From an uncultured Haemophilus sp. (lineage in GTDB: Bacteria; Pseudomonadota; Gammaproteobacteria; Enterobacterales; Pasteurellaceae), in the NCBI GenBank assembly GCA_902482195.1, contig CABSZQ010000054.1, positions 1 through 7,790 of the forward strand: a DNA stretch of 7,790 nt, in the 5' to 3' direction. Shown one piece after another: positions 1 to 7,337 of the stretch. The translations under genes and the position numbers were made by a program. Each line of letters begins with the position of its first letter. Within the stretch, counting starts at the first letter, position 1. Under the pieces are notes generated by a model, which did no database searches, had not been told where the DNA came from, and was given only the letters and a program-made list of their open reading frames with translations.

Positions 1-1971
1 TTTTAAGAAGAAATCTGGTGCTTCATAGTCTTTTGGCAAATCATCAATGTCTTTTAATGCTTTTTTACCTTCACGTTTAAAACGATCATTGAGATCTTTT
101 AAACGTCTCGCATCATCTTTATCATTTTCCGCTTTGCGCTCTTGGAAATTCAATGATAAGAATTTACGCTCACGACGTTCATCACGGATTTTAAGATCTT
201 CATTTAACGCAATAAACTCAGGATCTTTTGCAATACGCTCAAGATGTTTTTCATTTAATGGTTCAACATCTTTACGCGCTTTATTGGTTTCAGAATAAGT
301 TGCCGGCGGAATTTTATCCCAAGGTAAGGCGTTATCTTCTTTTTCTTCACCAATTTCTTTGGCATCAATAATTTCAGGGAAATTGATATCTGCTGCCACA
401 CCTTTTAATTGGGTTGAACCACCATTAATTCGGTAGAATTTTTGGATAGTATATTGCAACACGCCAAGTGGTGTTTGATCTAAATCATAAACAAAGTTTA
501 ATGAACGACTTTGTTGTACCGTACCTTTACCAAAGGTATTTTGCCCAATGATGATACCACGGTTGTAATCTTGCATTGCTGCAGCAAAAATTTCAGAAGC
601 AGACGCACTGAAACGATTAATCATCACCAATAATGGACCTTTATATTGTTGAGCATTATCATCATCTTCGTGTACACGAATACGTTGATAAGCATCACGA
701 ACTTGAACCACCGGACCATCAGTAATGAATAAACCACTCAACGCAACGGCTTCTGTTAAAGCACCACCGCCATTTTCACGAAGATCCACAATTAAAGCGC
801 CAATTTTTTTCTTCTCAGCATCTACTAATAATTTTTTCACATCATCAGTTAGACCAATATAGAAACTTGGGATTTTAATGACACCAACTGTTTCACCCTC
901 TACTTTAGAAACAGTGAGTTTTGCTGCTTGGTCTTCAATACGTACTTTATCGCGAACTAAAGTGACAATACGGCTTTTTCCACCTTTTGCAGGTTCAATT
1001 TCAAGACGAACTTTTGTTCCTTTTTTACCTTTGATTTTGTCAACGATATCTTCTAAACGCCAACCGATAATATCTTCGATTTCGCCTTTTTCTTGGCCAA
1101 CACCAATGATTTTATCGCCTGCTTGTAATTTTTTACTGCGTTCAGCCGGTGCACCTGGCACTAAAGACTTGATGCTGGTTTCGTCATCTTCAGATTGTAA
1201 TGTCGCACCAATTCCTTCTAAGGAAAGATTCATACTTTCATTAAAGCTTTTTGCAGTACGCGGCGCAAGATAGCTTGTATGCGGATCGATTTCTCGAGCA
1301 AAGGCATTAATATAAATCTGAACAATGTCATCAGCTTTGGTTTGAGTTAATCGACGAATGGCTAAATTATAACGTTTAGTCAGTTTTTCTTTAATTTCAG
1401 GCCATTTTTTATCTTTTAATTTCAGGCTGATTACATCATTTTTAACACGTTGTTCCCAAAGCTTGTTTACTTCTTCTTCGCTTGTAGGAAAAGGTGCTTT
1501 TTCACGGTCGATCTCAATTTGATCATTACCTTTTAAATCAGGTTCTTGATCTAATAAAGATAATGCATAAGCATAACGTTCATAGCGACGTTTCATCATC
1601 AGATCGTAAATCGCAAATGCAGCTGAAAGATCGCCCTCATTGAGTTGATCATCTAATTTAGAACCATATTTAGCACGTAAATCATCAATATCTGATTTTA
1701 AAAAGGTGTTATGGCTGTAATCTAAACTTTTAATATAACGATCAAAAATCTTTTCGGAAAAGGCGTCATCAAGCTGGAATTTACGATAATGTGATTGGGT
1801 TAAACGTGTTGTTGCACGCTTTGTTGCCAACTGATTTGCATCAGTTGCTGAAGGAATCGTAATATCACTTTGCTTTAATTTCGGCTGCACAGCAAAAGTG
1901 TCAGACGAATGAAGAAATAACGCACCTAAAATTGCTGTCGCAATAAGACTTTTGGTTGTATGTAATTTCAT
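1..1971 (-). CDS. prc: Prc (Tsp) periplasmic tail-specific protease, C-terminus cut by window edge
   Basis: Periplasmic serine protease of family S41A that degrades proteins with nonpolar C-termini; in E. coli it trims FtsI and degrades the peptidoglycan hydrolase MepS with the adaptor NlpI. The frame is open without a stop for 657 codons from the ATG at 1971 to base 1. Residues 1-27 are a signal peptide (MKLHTTKSL, hydrophobic core, probable cut after TFA). An N-terminal Prc domain follows, then a PDZ domain at about 240-335 (LEGIGA at 251-256), then the S41 core at about 350-530 with the RENGGG motif. The Ser-Lys dyad is S457 in RFSASASE and K482 in FGKGTVQ, 25 residues apart as in E. coli (S452/K477). 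The highly charged C-terminal DUF3340-type domain ends in view at PKDYEAPDFFLK; E. coli continues about 27 residues further. AAAGG lies 4 bases before the start. The gene follows proQ by 28 bp, so co-transcription is likely. Confidence 0.96.
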   Translation of the reverse strand, partial: MKLHTTKSLIATAILGALFLHSSDTFAVQPKLKQSDITIPSATDANQLATKRATTRLTQSHYRKFQLDDAFSEKIFDRYIKSLDYSHNTFLKSDIDDLRAKYGSKLDDQLNEGDLSAAFAIYDLMMKRRYERYAYALSLLDQEPDLKGNDQIEIDREKAPFPTSEEEVNKLWEQRVKNDVISLKLKDKKWPEIKEKLTKRYNLAIRRLTQTKADDIVQIYINAFAREIDPHTSYLAPRTAKSFNESMNLSLEGIGATLQSEDDETSIKSLVPGAPAERSKKLQAGDKIIGVGQEKGEIEDIIGWRLEDIVDKIKGKKGTKVRLEIEPAKGGKSRIVTLVRDKVRIEDQAAKLTVSKVEGETVGVIKIPSFYIGLTDDVKKLLVDAEKKKIGALIVDLRENGGGALTEAVALSGLFITDGPVVQVRDAYQRIRVHEDDDNAQQYKGPLLVMINRFSASASEIFAAAMQDYNRGIIIGQNTFGKGTVQQSRSLNFVYDLDQTPLGVLQYTIQKFYRINGGSTQLKGVAADINFPEIIDAKEIGEEKEDNALPWDKIPPATYSETNKARKDVEPLNEKHLERIAKDPEFIALNEDLKIRDERRERKFLSLNFQERKAENDKDDARRLKDLNDRFKREGKKALKDIDDLPKDYEAPDFFLK

Positions 1972-1999
1972 TTAACCTTTCCCGATAAGAAATAAATTA

Positions 2000-2647
2000 T
2001 TAGGCAAATAAACGATCTGCGGTGACAGTCATCACTAAACCATTCTCAAGTTCTACGCGTGCGCCATCTTTTTCCACATTTAATACGGTCGCATTTTTCG
2101 CTTGTTCTGCTACTTTCACTTTCACTTTGCTACCTGCAGAAAGTGTTGTGAAATCAACCGCACTTAGTTTTACTTGTGGGGCTTTTGGTTTGCGAGTTGC
2201 TTGATTTGAATTTGGTTTACGAGCAGGTCGTTTTTGTTGTGCTTTTTTCGCTGCTAATTCTGCTTTGCGTTTTTCTGCAAATTTTGCTTTTGCTTCTGCT
2301 AATTGTTGAGCCGCATGAGAAACGTGTTCTGCGTCTAATACACCAGCAGGGTTGCCGTATAAATCCACACGCTCAGCACCTTCGCGACAGCCGTGTAAAT
2401 AGCGCCAGTTGGAGGTGTATTGACGTAAAGCCTGACGTAATTGAGTTTTGCTGATACGTTCATCATCTTTTAATGCTTCAGCAAGATCTTGGAAAAGACC
2501 AATTTTTAATGGTTTTGCTTCACCTTCTGCAATAAAGCAAAGCGGGAATTTTTCCACAAGATATGCAATGATCGCTTTTGTATCAGTTAATTTTTGAACG
2601 CCTTCAGCATTATTTTCAACTTGGGCTTCAACTTGAGAATCTGTCAT
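2000..2647 (-). CDS. proQ: ProQ, FinO-domain RNA chaperone
   Basis: Cytoplasmic RNA-binding protein that binds structured sRNAs and mRNA 3' ends; it was first described in E. coli as affecting osmoregulated proline transport by ProP. The 215 residues split into a FinO-like domain (about 20-130), a Lys/Ala/Arg-rich linker (about 115-160) and a C-terminal Tudor/SH3-like domain (165-215, starting VDFTTLSAGSKVKVKV). Residues matching E. coli RNA-contact positions K54, R58, R62, Y70 and R80 are K67, R71, R75, Y83 and R93, each shifted by 13 because the N-terminus here is longer and acidic. The linker is shorter than in E. coli, which accounts for the smaller total (E. coli 232). AGGA ends 10 bases before the ATG, and no other Met occurs before residue 206, so the start is well supported. 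First gene of a probable proQ-prc operon; no convincing -35/-10 pair was found upstream. Confidence 0.97.
   Translation of the reverse strand: MTDSQVEAQVENNAEGVQKLTDTKAIIAYLVEKFPLCFIAEGEAKPLKIGLFQDLAEALKDDERISKTQLRQALRQYTSNWRYLHGCREGAERVDLYGNPAGVLDAEHVSHAAQQLAEAKAKFAEKRKAELAAKKAQQKRPARKPNSNQATRKPKAPQVKLSAVDFTTLSAGSKVKVKVAEQAKNATVLNVEKDGARVELENGLVMTVTADRLFA
2157..2165 (-). repeat. DNA uptake signal sequence (exact 9-mer) inside proQ
   Basis: The minus strand reads AAGTGCGGT, the exact core uptake signal recognised during natural transformation in the Haemophilus/Pasteurella group. It lies in proQ codons 161-164 and helps encode Leu-Ser-Ala-Val at the junction between the basic linker and the C-terminal domain, a plausible tolerant site. 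The motif is seen directly; the uptake role is known for the family. Confidence 0.85.
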
Positions 2648-2690
2648 TTCTGAGTTTTCCTAGGATAAAAAATAAAAACTTGCACAGTGT

Positions 2691-2699
2691 ACCGCACTT
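2691..2699 (-). repeat. DNA uptake signal sequence in the proQ-letA intergenic region
   Basis: The minus strand reads AAAGTGCGGT, containing the exact 9-mer core, 43 bp upstream of the proQ ATG. No inverted partner lies nearby, so this copy is not part of a terminator hairpin. It directly follows a TATAAA stretch on the minus strand (2704-2699, overlapping by one base) that could serve as a proQ -10 box, but no good -35 accompanies it. Confidence 0.85.
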
Positions 2700-2774
2700 T
2701 TATAAGGATTGACAATGGTTGGACAGAATAATTCCGTTTCTAATTCTAATGAATAACTTCACAAATTCCCTTAA

Positions 2775-2803
2775 TTCAGGCTAAAATAGTTCACTTTTAT
2801 AAT
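2775..2803 (+). promoter_or_regulatory. Predicted sigma-70 promoter of letAB
   Basis: A perfect -10 box TATAAT lies at 2798-2803. The hexamer 17 bp upstream, TTCAGG (2775-2780), is a poor -35 with three of six consensus matches. Transcription would begin near 2810, about 7 bases before the letA ATG at 2817. That is too short for a normal ribosome binding site, and none is visible upstream of the ATG. The box is seen directly; its use is inferred. The rest of 2648-2816 shows no small ORF, RNA gene or clear operator, only a 9-bp palindrome GAATAATTC (2726-2734) and a doubled TTCTAA (2738-2749). Confidence 0.5.
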
Positions 2804-2816
2804 TTCTGAAAACATA

Positions 2817-4070
2817 ATGACAAAAACACCTGATTTTACTCATGCCACTTATAGACTAGTGCGTTGCATAGAATGCGATGCAACAGTGTCTGTTCGTCGT
2901 CCGCAAGAAGGGGAATACGCGCAATGTCCGCGTTGCCATCATAAATTGCAATCAGGAAGTCATTGGTCACTTAAACGTTGTTCATTAATCGCCCTTTCTA
3001 TCTTAATTTTAATGCCATTTGCTTTAGGCTATCCTTTATTGAGCTTAGATTTACTGGGTACTAAAATTGATGCTTCTGTTTGGAAAGGAATTTGGAAAAT
3101 GGCAGTGGAGGGATATTCCTATACTGCATTTATGATTTTTATCTGTGCTGTTTTAATGCCTGTATCTTTTGCGATTTTAGTCATTATGTTGCAGCTTTCT
3201 AAATTACTCAAAATTAAGCCTCGTAATGTCTTATTATTTGTGGGATATATTAAGCCTTGGGTCATGTTTGACGTCTATTTAGTTGCACTGGGTGTCACCA
3301 TGTTTAAAGTGCGCGAATATGCCACATTAGAAGTGGAAGTATATTTAATTGCTTTTGTTTTTACTGCACTTTTAACCACTTTATTATTCATTAAAATTAA
3401 TTTAGATGACTTGTGGCATGATTTTTATCCCGATCAGAAACCAGTTACCAAAAGCGATAAACCGTTAGAACTTTGTACAGCCTGCGATTACACTTTTTTA
3501 AAAGAAGATCAACAATACGATCACCGTCATCGAGCCATTTGCCCACGTTGTGCATCGCTTATTGAAATACCAGAGAGTGTAAAATTACAACGTGTTTGGG
3601 CGACATTAGTGGCGGGGATTATCATGCTTTTCCCGGCAAACTTGCTCCCTATATCTGGCGTTTATTTAACAGGAAGTTTGTCACAAGATACCTTGATGTC
3701 GGGTGTAATGTCATTTATAAGCATGGGCAGCTATTTTGTTGCTTTCGTGGTATTCTTCGCCAGTATTTTTGTGCCCGTAAGCAAAATCCTGATTATGTTG
3801 TATTTACTGGCAAGCGTGCATTTTAAATGGAGACATTCAATTAAATGGCAAATGCGGCTATTACATATCATTCACTTTGTAGGACGTTGGTCAATGCTGG
3901 ATCTTTTTGTGCTAGCCTTGATGATGTCTCTAGTAACACGCGGACAGATTATTAATTTTACTGTAGGCCCTGCCGCATTTTATTTCGGTGCAGCAGTGTT
4001 TTTAACTATGATTTCAACTTCTCAGTTTGATAGTCGATTAATTTGGAAAATTTATGACAGAAAACAATAA
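2817..4070 (+). CDS. letA: LetA (YebS), PqiA-family inner-membrane partner of LetB
   Basis: Polytopic inner-membrane protein that works with the MCE protein LetB in lipid movement between the membranes; a role in loading or extracting lipid is inferred from the family. The 417 residues form two tandem PqiA-type modules. Each starts with a cytoplasmic zinc ribbon: C17-x2-C20 with C37-x2-C40, and C220-x2-C223 with C242-x2-C245. Each is followed by four hydrophobic segments, at about 55-75, 104-126, 149-164 and 175-194, then 260-282, 305-334, 359-373 and 387-402. GRWSMLDLFV and GPAAFYFGAAV near the end match E. coli LetA (about 427 residues) as I recall it. The seven-MCE partner downstream and the proQ-prc neighbourhood point to LetA rather than PqiA, which pairs with a three-MCE PqiB. 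Its last 17 bases overlap letB. No Shine-Dalgarno sequence is visible; the leader looks very short. Confidence 0.93.
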   Translation: MTKTPDFTHATYRLVRCIECDATVSVRRPQEGEYAQCPRCHHKLQSGSHWSLKRCSLIALSILILMPFALGYPLLSLDLLGTKIDASVWKGIWKMAVEGYSYTAFMIFICAVLMPVSFAILVIMLQLSKLLKIKPRNVLLFVGYIKPWVMFDVYLVALGVTMFKVREYATLEVEVYLIAFVFTALLTTLLFIKINLDDLWHDFYPDQKPVTKSDKPLELCTACDYTFLKEDQQYDHRHRAICPRCASLIEIPESVKLQRVWATLVAGIIMLFPANLLPISGVYLTGSLSQDTLMSGVMSFISMGSYFVAFVVFFASIFVPVSKILIMLYLLASVHFKWRHSIKWQMRLLHIIHFVGRWSMLDLFVLALMMSLVTRGQIINFTVGPAAFYFGAAVFLTMISTSQFDSRLIWKIYDRKQ

Positions 4071-6711
4071 ACCAGAATCTCAATCTATTGATGAGCAATA
4101 TAACAATGTAGAAGCGTTATTACGTAAGAATAAACGCATCTCACCGTTTTGGTTGTTACCTTTTATTGCATTATGTATTGGTGCGATTTTATTTTTCCAA
4201 ATTGTGCAAGAACAAGGAAAGATGATTACGATCACGTTTTCTAATGGTGCAGGGTTGGTTGCAGATAAAACACCTATTCGCTATCAAGGTTTGCAAATTG
4301 GTGTTGTGAAGAAGGTTAACTTTACTGACAATATGCAAAAAGTGAAAGTTGAGGCAAGTATTCATTCTGAAGCCACCGATGTGTTAAAGGAAAATACTAA
4401 ATTTTGGCTTGTGCAACCGAGCGTATCGCTCGCGGGGATTTCAGGTTTAGACTCTTTAGTTTCAGGAAATTACATTACGCTTCAACCAGGTGATGGTGAT
4501 TCAGAAAATGAATTTATTGCGGAAGAACAAGGGCCTATTGCACAAGTAAATCCTGGCGATTTATTAATTCATTTAATTTCGGATGATTTAGGTTCGATTT
4601 CAATTGGGGCTTCTGTTTACTTCAAAAAAATGCCGGTCGGGAAAATTTATGATTACCGCTTCAATAAGGAGAATAAAGTTGAAATTGATGTGGTGATTGA
4701 TAAAGCCTTTACACGTTTTGTGAAGAAAGATTCACGCTTCTGGAATATCAGTGGTATCAACGCTAACATTAATGCATCAGGTGTAAATGTAGAGATTGAT
4801 AGTTTAAATTCAGTGGTGCAAGGTGCGGTATCATTTGATTCACCGCCAGATAGCCCACAAGCTGTGACTAATAGCCACTATACACTTTATTCTAACTTAC
4901 AAGCGGCTAAACGAGGTATTGAAGTTGAGGTGACCATTCCAGTGACTGCGGGTTTAGATGCAGGTCAAACCTCGGTTTATTATGGTGATGAGCAAGTGGG
5001 TCTTCTTTCATCTTTAAGTGCGGATGAAAATAATGAAGAAATTTTAAAAGGCACATTATTAATCGATCCAAACCAAGCCAACCTCTTAAAAACGAATACA
5101 CGTATTGTGTTAAAAAATCGTAAGTTAGATTTGGGTGATGTGGCTAATCCGAAAAAATTCTTCCGTGGAGATTATTTTGAAATTATTCCAGGTAGTGGAG
5201 AAAGCAAAACGCAATTTGATGTGATTCGAGAACATGAGTTATTACTCAAAGCACCGAATACGTTGATTTTAACCTTAACCGCACCAGAAACTTATGGTAT
5301 TACTGAAGGGCAATCGGTGTTTTATAACAATATTGCTATTGGTCAAATTGTGAAGCAGCACTTAAGTGTTGATGGTGTGAAATTTGAAGCGGCAATTGCG
5401 GCGGAATATCGCAATCTTATTCATGAAAATACTCAATTTGTGGCTGCCTCTAATTTTGATGTCAGTTTTGGTATAGACGGATTGCGTTTTGAATCAGCAA
5501 CGCCATCAAAATGGCTACAAGGTGGGGTGAGAGTATTACCCAAAAAAGGAAGTGGCGCCCCACATTCAAGCTATCCACTTTATAAAGATATCAGTAGTGC
5601 AGAAACGGGTATTACGGGTAACTTAGTGAATCCAAGTATTGTGTTACATTCCACTAATTTGCCAAGTATTAGCAAAGGTTCTGTGGTGCTTTATCGTCAG
5701 TTTGAAGTGGGTAAAATTATTAACGTAAGACCGAAAGCCAATAATTTTGATATTGATGTGTATATTTATCCGGCTTATCAAAACCTTCTTACAGATAAAA
5801 GTGTATTCTGGGTTGAAAGCGCGGCACAAATTGATATCACGCCGAAAGGCATTAGTATCCAGGCATCACCAGTTGCTCGCTCATTAAAAGGTGCGATTAG
5901 CTTTGATAATACGGGTTCAGGTAAAAATAAAACGCTTTATCTAAGTGAACTGCGAGCCAAATCAGCAGGACAAGTGATTACGTTACTCACAGATGATGCA
6001 ACATCTTTAAGTAAAGGAATGAGTTTGCGTTATCTTGGTATGAATGTGGGTGAAGTCGAGCAGATTGCCCTTGATCAAAAAACAAATCGTATCACAGCAA
6101 AAGCATTAATTAACCCAAGTTATATGGGGATGATTGCAAAAGAAGGTACGGTATTTAAAGTGATTTCCCCACAAATCTCAGCAGGTGGAATTGAAAACTT
6201 AGATAGCCTTTTACAGCCTTACATTGATATTGAGTTAGGCAAAGGTCCATCAAAAACACAGTTTAATTTAGCGCAAACCGCACAACCTCGAAATAAATAC
6301 AGCAATGGCGTGCCATTTATTTTGGAAACCAGTGATGCGATGAATTTAACGGAAGGCTCACCAGTGCTTTATCGCGGTGTTGAAGTGGGAACCGTTCGTA
6401 AGTTTGAATTGAATTCTTTAGGCGATCGTGTGTTGGTACATATTGCGATTACACCGAAGTATCAACATTTGGTACGTAAAAATTCAGAGTTCTGGGTTTC
6501 ATCAGGTTATGATTTCAACCTTGGGTGGAAAGGGGTTGAATTTAATACCGGTAGCGTACAGCAATTGTTGAAAGGGGGCATTTCATTCTCGACTCCATCG
6601 GGTACGATCGTTCAACCGCAAGCAACGGCAAATCAGCGCTTTATGTTGCAAGTGAAGAAACCCGCTGAAGCACCGACTTGGAATTCGGGGGCTTTACCGG
6701 CAAATCAATAA
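4054..6711 (+). CDS. letB: LetB (YebT), seven-domain MCE lipid-transport protein
   Basis: Inner-membrane-anchored periplasmic protein. The E. coli orthologue forms a hexameric tube of stacked MCE rings long enough to bridge the two membranes and carry lipids. The 885 residues (E. coli about 880) have a short cytoplasmic tail, one transmembrane helix at about 32-52 (after KRISPFWLLPF), then seven MCE repeats starting near residues 57, 169, 288, 402, 526, 639 and 752. Each opens with a beta strand and then a pattern like RYQGLQIGVV, YFKKMPVGKI or LYRGVEVGTV. The repeats end near 149, 265, 385, 500, 620, 735 and 850, followed by a Gln/Ala/Pro-rich tail. PqiB has three MCE domains, so this is LetB. 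Repeat 3 is the most divergent. The start overlaps letA by 17 bp, with GGAA 5 bases before the ATG, so translation is probably coupled. A terminator follows. Confidence 0.96.
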   Translation: MTENNKPESQSIDEQYNNVEALLRKNKRISPFWLLPFIALCIGAILFFQIVQEQGKMITITFSNGAGLVADKTPIRYQGLQIGVVKKVNFTDNMQKVKVEASIHSEATDVLKENTKFWLVQPSVSLAGISGLDSLVSGNYITLQPGDGDSENEFIAEEQGPIAQVNPGDLLIHLISDDLGSISIGASVYFKKMPVGKIYDYRFNKENKVEIDVVIDKAFTRFVKKDSRFWNISGINANINASGVNVEIDSLNSVVQGAVSFDSPPDSPQAVTNSHYTLYSNLQAAKRGIEVEVTIPVTAGLDAGQTSVYYGDEQVGLLSSLSADENNEEILKGTLLIDPNQANLLKTNTRIVLKNRKLDLGDVANPKKFFRGDYFEIIPGSGESKTQFDVIREHELLLKAPNTLILTLTAPETYGITEGQSVFYNNIAIGQIVKQHLSVDGVKFEAAIAAEYRNLIHENTQFVAASNFDVSFGIDGLRFESATPSKWLQGGVRVLPKKGSGAPHSSYPLYKDISSAETGITGNLVNPSIVLHSTNLPSISKGSVVLYRQFEVGKIINVRPKANNFDIDVYIYPAYQNLLTDKSVFWVESAAQIDITPKGISIQASPVARSLKGAISFDNTGSGKNKTLYLSELRAKSAGQVITLLTDDATSLSKGMSLRYLGMNVGEVEQIALDQKTNRITAKALINPSYMGMIAKEGTVFKVISPQISAGGIENLDSLLQPYIDIELGKGPSKTQFNLAQTAQPRNKYSNGVPFILETSDAMNLTEGSPVLYRGVEVGTVRKFELNSLGDRVLVHIAITPKYQHLVRKNSEFWVSSGYDFNLGWKGVEFNTGSVQQLLKGGISFSTPSGTIVQPQATANQRFMLQVKKPAEAPTWNSGALPANQ

Positions 6712-6727
6712 AACATAAAAAGAAATA

Positions 6728-6736
6728 ACCGCACTT
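6728..6736 (-). repeat. DNA uptake signal sequence, left arm of terminator
   Basis: Exact AAGTGCGGT on the minus strand, forming the left arm of the terminator stem. Paired inverted uptake signals at gene ends are a known pattern in Haemophilus genomes. Confidence 0.9.
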
Positions 6737-6747
6737 TTGAATCATCA

Positions 6748-6756
6748 AAGTGCGGT
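6748..6756 (+). repeat. DNA uptake signal sequence, right arm of terminator
   Basis: Exact AAGTGCGGT on the plus strand, 11 bases after the left-arm copy. It is the only exact plus-oriented copy found in the window; the other three are on the minus strand. Confidence 0.9.
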
Positions 6757-6791
6757 TATTTTTTTAGGTATTTTGAATAGTGTTATAGGTG

Positions 6792-7337
6792 TTATTGCCC
6801 CATATTTTTGACTGATTTTAAAAAGCCCTTGGCTGAAGTATAGACTTCATCTTTGCCCTGAGCATGTAAAATCATATCAGACATTTCTCGGAAAGCGCCT
6901 TTTCCACCACCAAGGGCAAGCACATAATCTACGGCATTTTGCACATAGGGTGCAGAGTCTGCTACAGCAAAAGAAAGTCCACAGGTTGCAAAAGCAGGGA
7001 GATCGACGCTGTCATCACCAATATAGGCAGTTTGTTCTGCGGTAACACCTGCTTGTTTCATAAGATCCAAACAAGCACTTTCTTTCTCAAGCTTACCTAA
7101 AAAGAACAATTTAATTCCGAGATCACTAATTCGCTTACGCAGAATCGCCGAATCTCTGCCCGATAATACGGCGACTTGAATACCTGCATCCATTAACATT
7201 TTGGCACCAAGTCCATCGCGCACATGGAAACTTTTAATCGCTTCGCCATTTGCATCATAATGGAGTAGTCCGTCAGTTAATACGCCATCGACATCGGTGA
7301 TGACCAATTTAATTTTCTTTAATTTTTCGTTAATCAT
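6792..7337 (-). CDS. kdsC: KdsC, 3-deoxy-D-manno-octulosonate 8-phosphate phosphatase
   Basis: Cytoplasmic HAD-superfamily phosphatase that hydrolyses Kdo-8-phosphate to Kdo and phosphate, before KdsB activates Kdo for the LPS inner core. At 181 residues it has the size of the cap-less C0-type HAD enzymes that assemble as tetramers (E. coli 188). Motif I is DVDGVLTDG with nucleophile D15 and acid/base D17. Motif II is S59 in VLSGRDS. Motif III is probably K85, by alignment with the E. coli lysine. Motif IV is GDDSVD with D108, D109 and D112, which hold magnesium. GGGKGAFRE near the C-terminus matches the conserved Gly/Arg-containing tail. The ATG overlaps the kdsD stop in TAATG, with GGAG 11 bases upstream inside kdsD, indicating translational coupling. 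It is the last gene of its unit before the shared terminator; lptC does not follow as it does in E. coli. Confidence 0.96.
   Translation of the reverse strand: MINEKLKKIKLVITDVDGVLTDGLLHYDANGEAIKSFHVRDGLGAKMLMDAGIQVAVLSGRDSAILRKRISDLGIKLFFLGKLEKESACLDLMKQAGVTAEQTAYIGDDSVDLPAFATCGLSFAVADSAPYVQNAVDYVLALGGGKGAFREMSDMILHAQGKDEVYTSAKGFLKSVKNMGQ

Larger units (their letters stand above)
6723..6765. terminator. Bidirectional Rho-independent terminator made of an inverted uptake-signal pair
   Basis: AAATAACCGCACTTT (6723-6737) pairs perfectly with AAAGTGCGGTTATTT (6747-6761) to give a 15-bp stem around a 9-base loop. On the plus strand the stem runs into a T tract (6759-6765), ending letAB transcripts. 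On the minus strand it is followed by T-rich sequence (6722-6711 read in reverse), so it can also end kdsDC transcripts arriving from the right. It sits between the converging letB and kdsC stops. The fold is read directly; function is inferred from the standard terminator form. Confidence 0.88.

Noticed and set aside
47..298. Plus-strand 83-codon open frame
   Set aside because: Antisense to prc; low-complexity Ser/Arg/Phe composition is the complement of prc codons, with no ribosome binding site.
878..1273. Plus-strand 131-codon open frame
   Set aside because: Lies wholly opposite the PDZ and early protease region of prc; the protein resembles nothing and is Ser/Pro-rich, typical of an antisense shadow.
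2176..2454. Plus-strand hydrophobic 92-codon frame opposite proQ
   Set aside because: Its Leu/Val-rich stretch is the complement of the Lys/Ala/Glu codons of the ProQ linker, not a real membrane protein.
2709..2714. Perfect TTGACA -35 box on the plus strand
   Set aside because: No acceptable -10 at 16-18 bp; the next AT-rich hexamer (AATAAT at 2727) is only 12 bp away and the TATAAT at 2798 is far too distant.
2726..2734. GAATAATTC palindrome as an operator
   Set aside because: Nine bases of AT-rich symmetry are expected by chance here, and it does not match a Fur, Crp or FNR site.
5016..5024. AAGTGCGGA in letB, resembling an uptake signal
   Set aside because: One mismatch at the last core base; not counted as an exact signal.
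2817..6711. Assignment of the pair as pqiA-pqiB
   Set aside because: Seven MCE repeats and about 885 residues fit LetB, whereas PqiB is about 546 residues with three; no pqiC lipoprotein gene follows.
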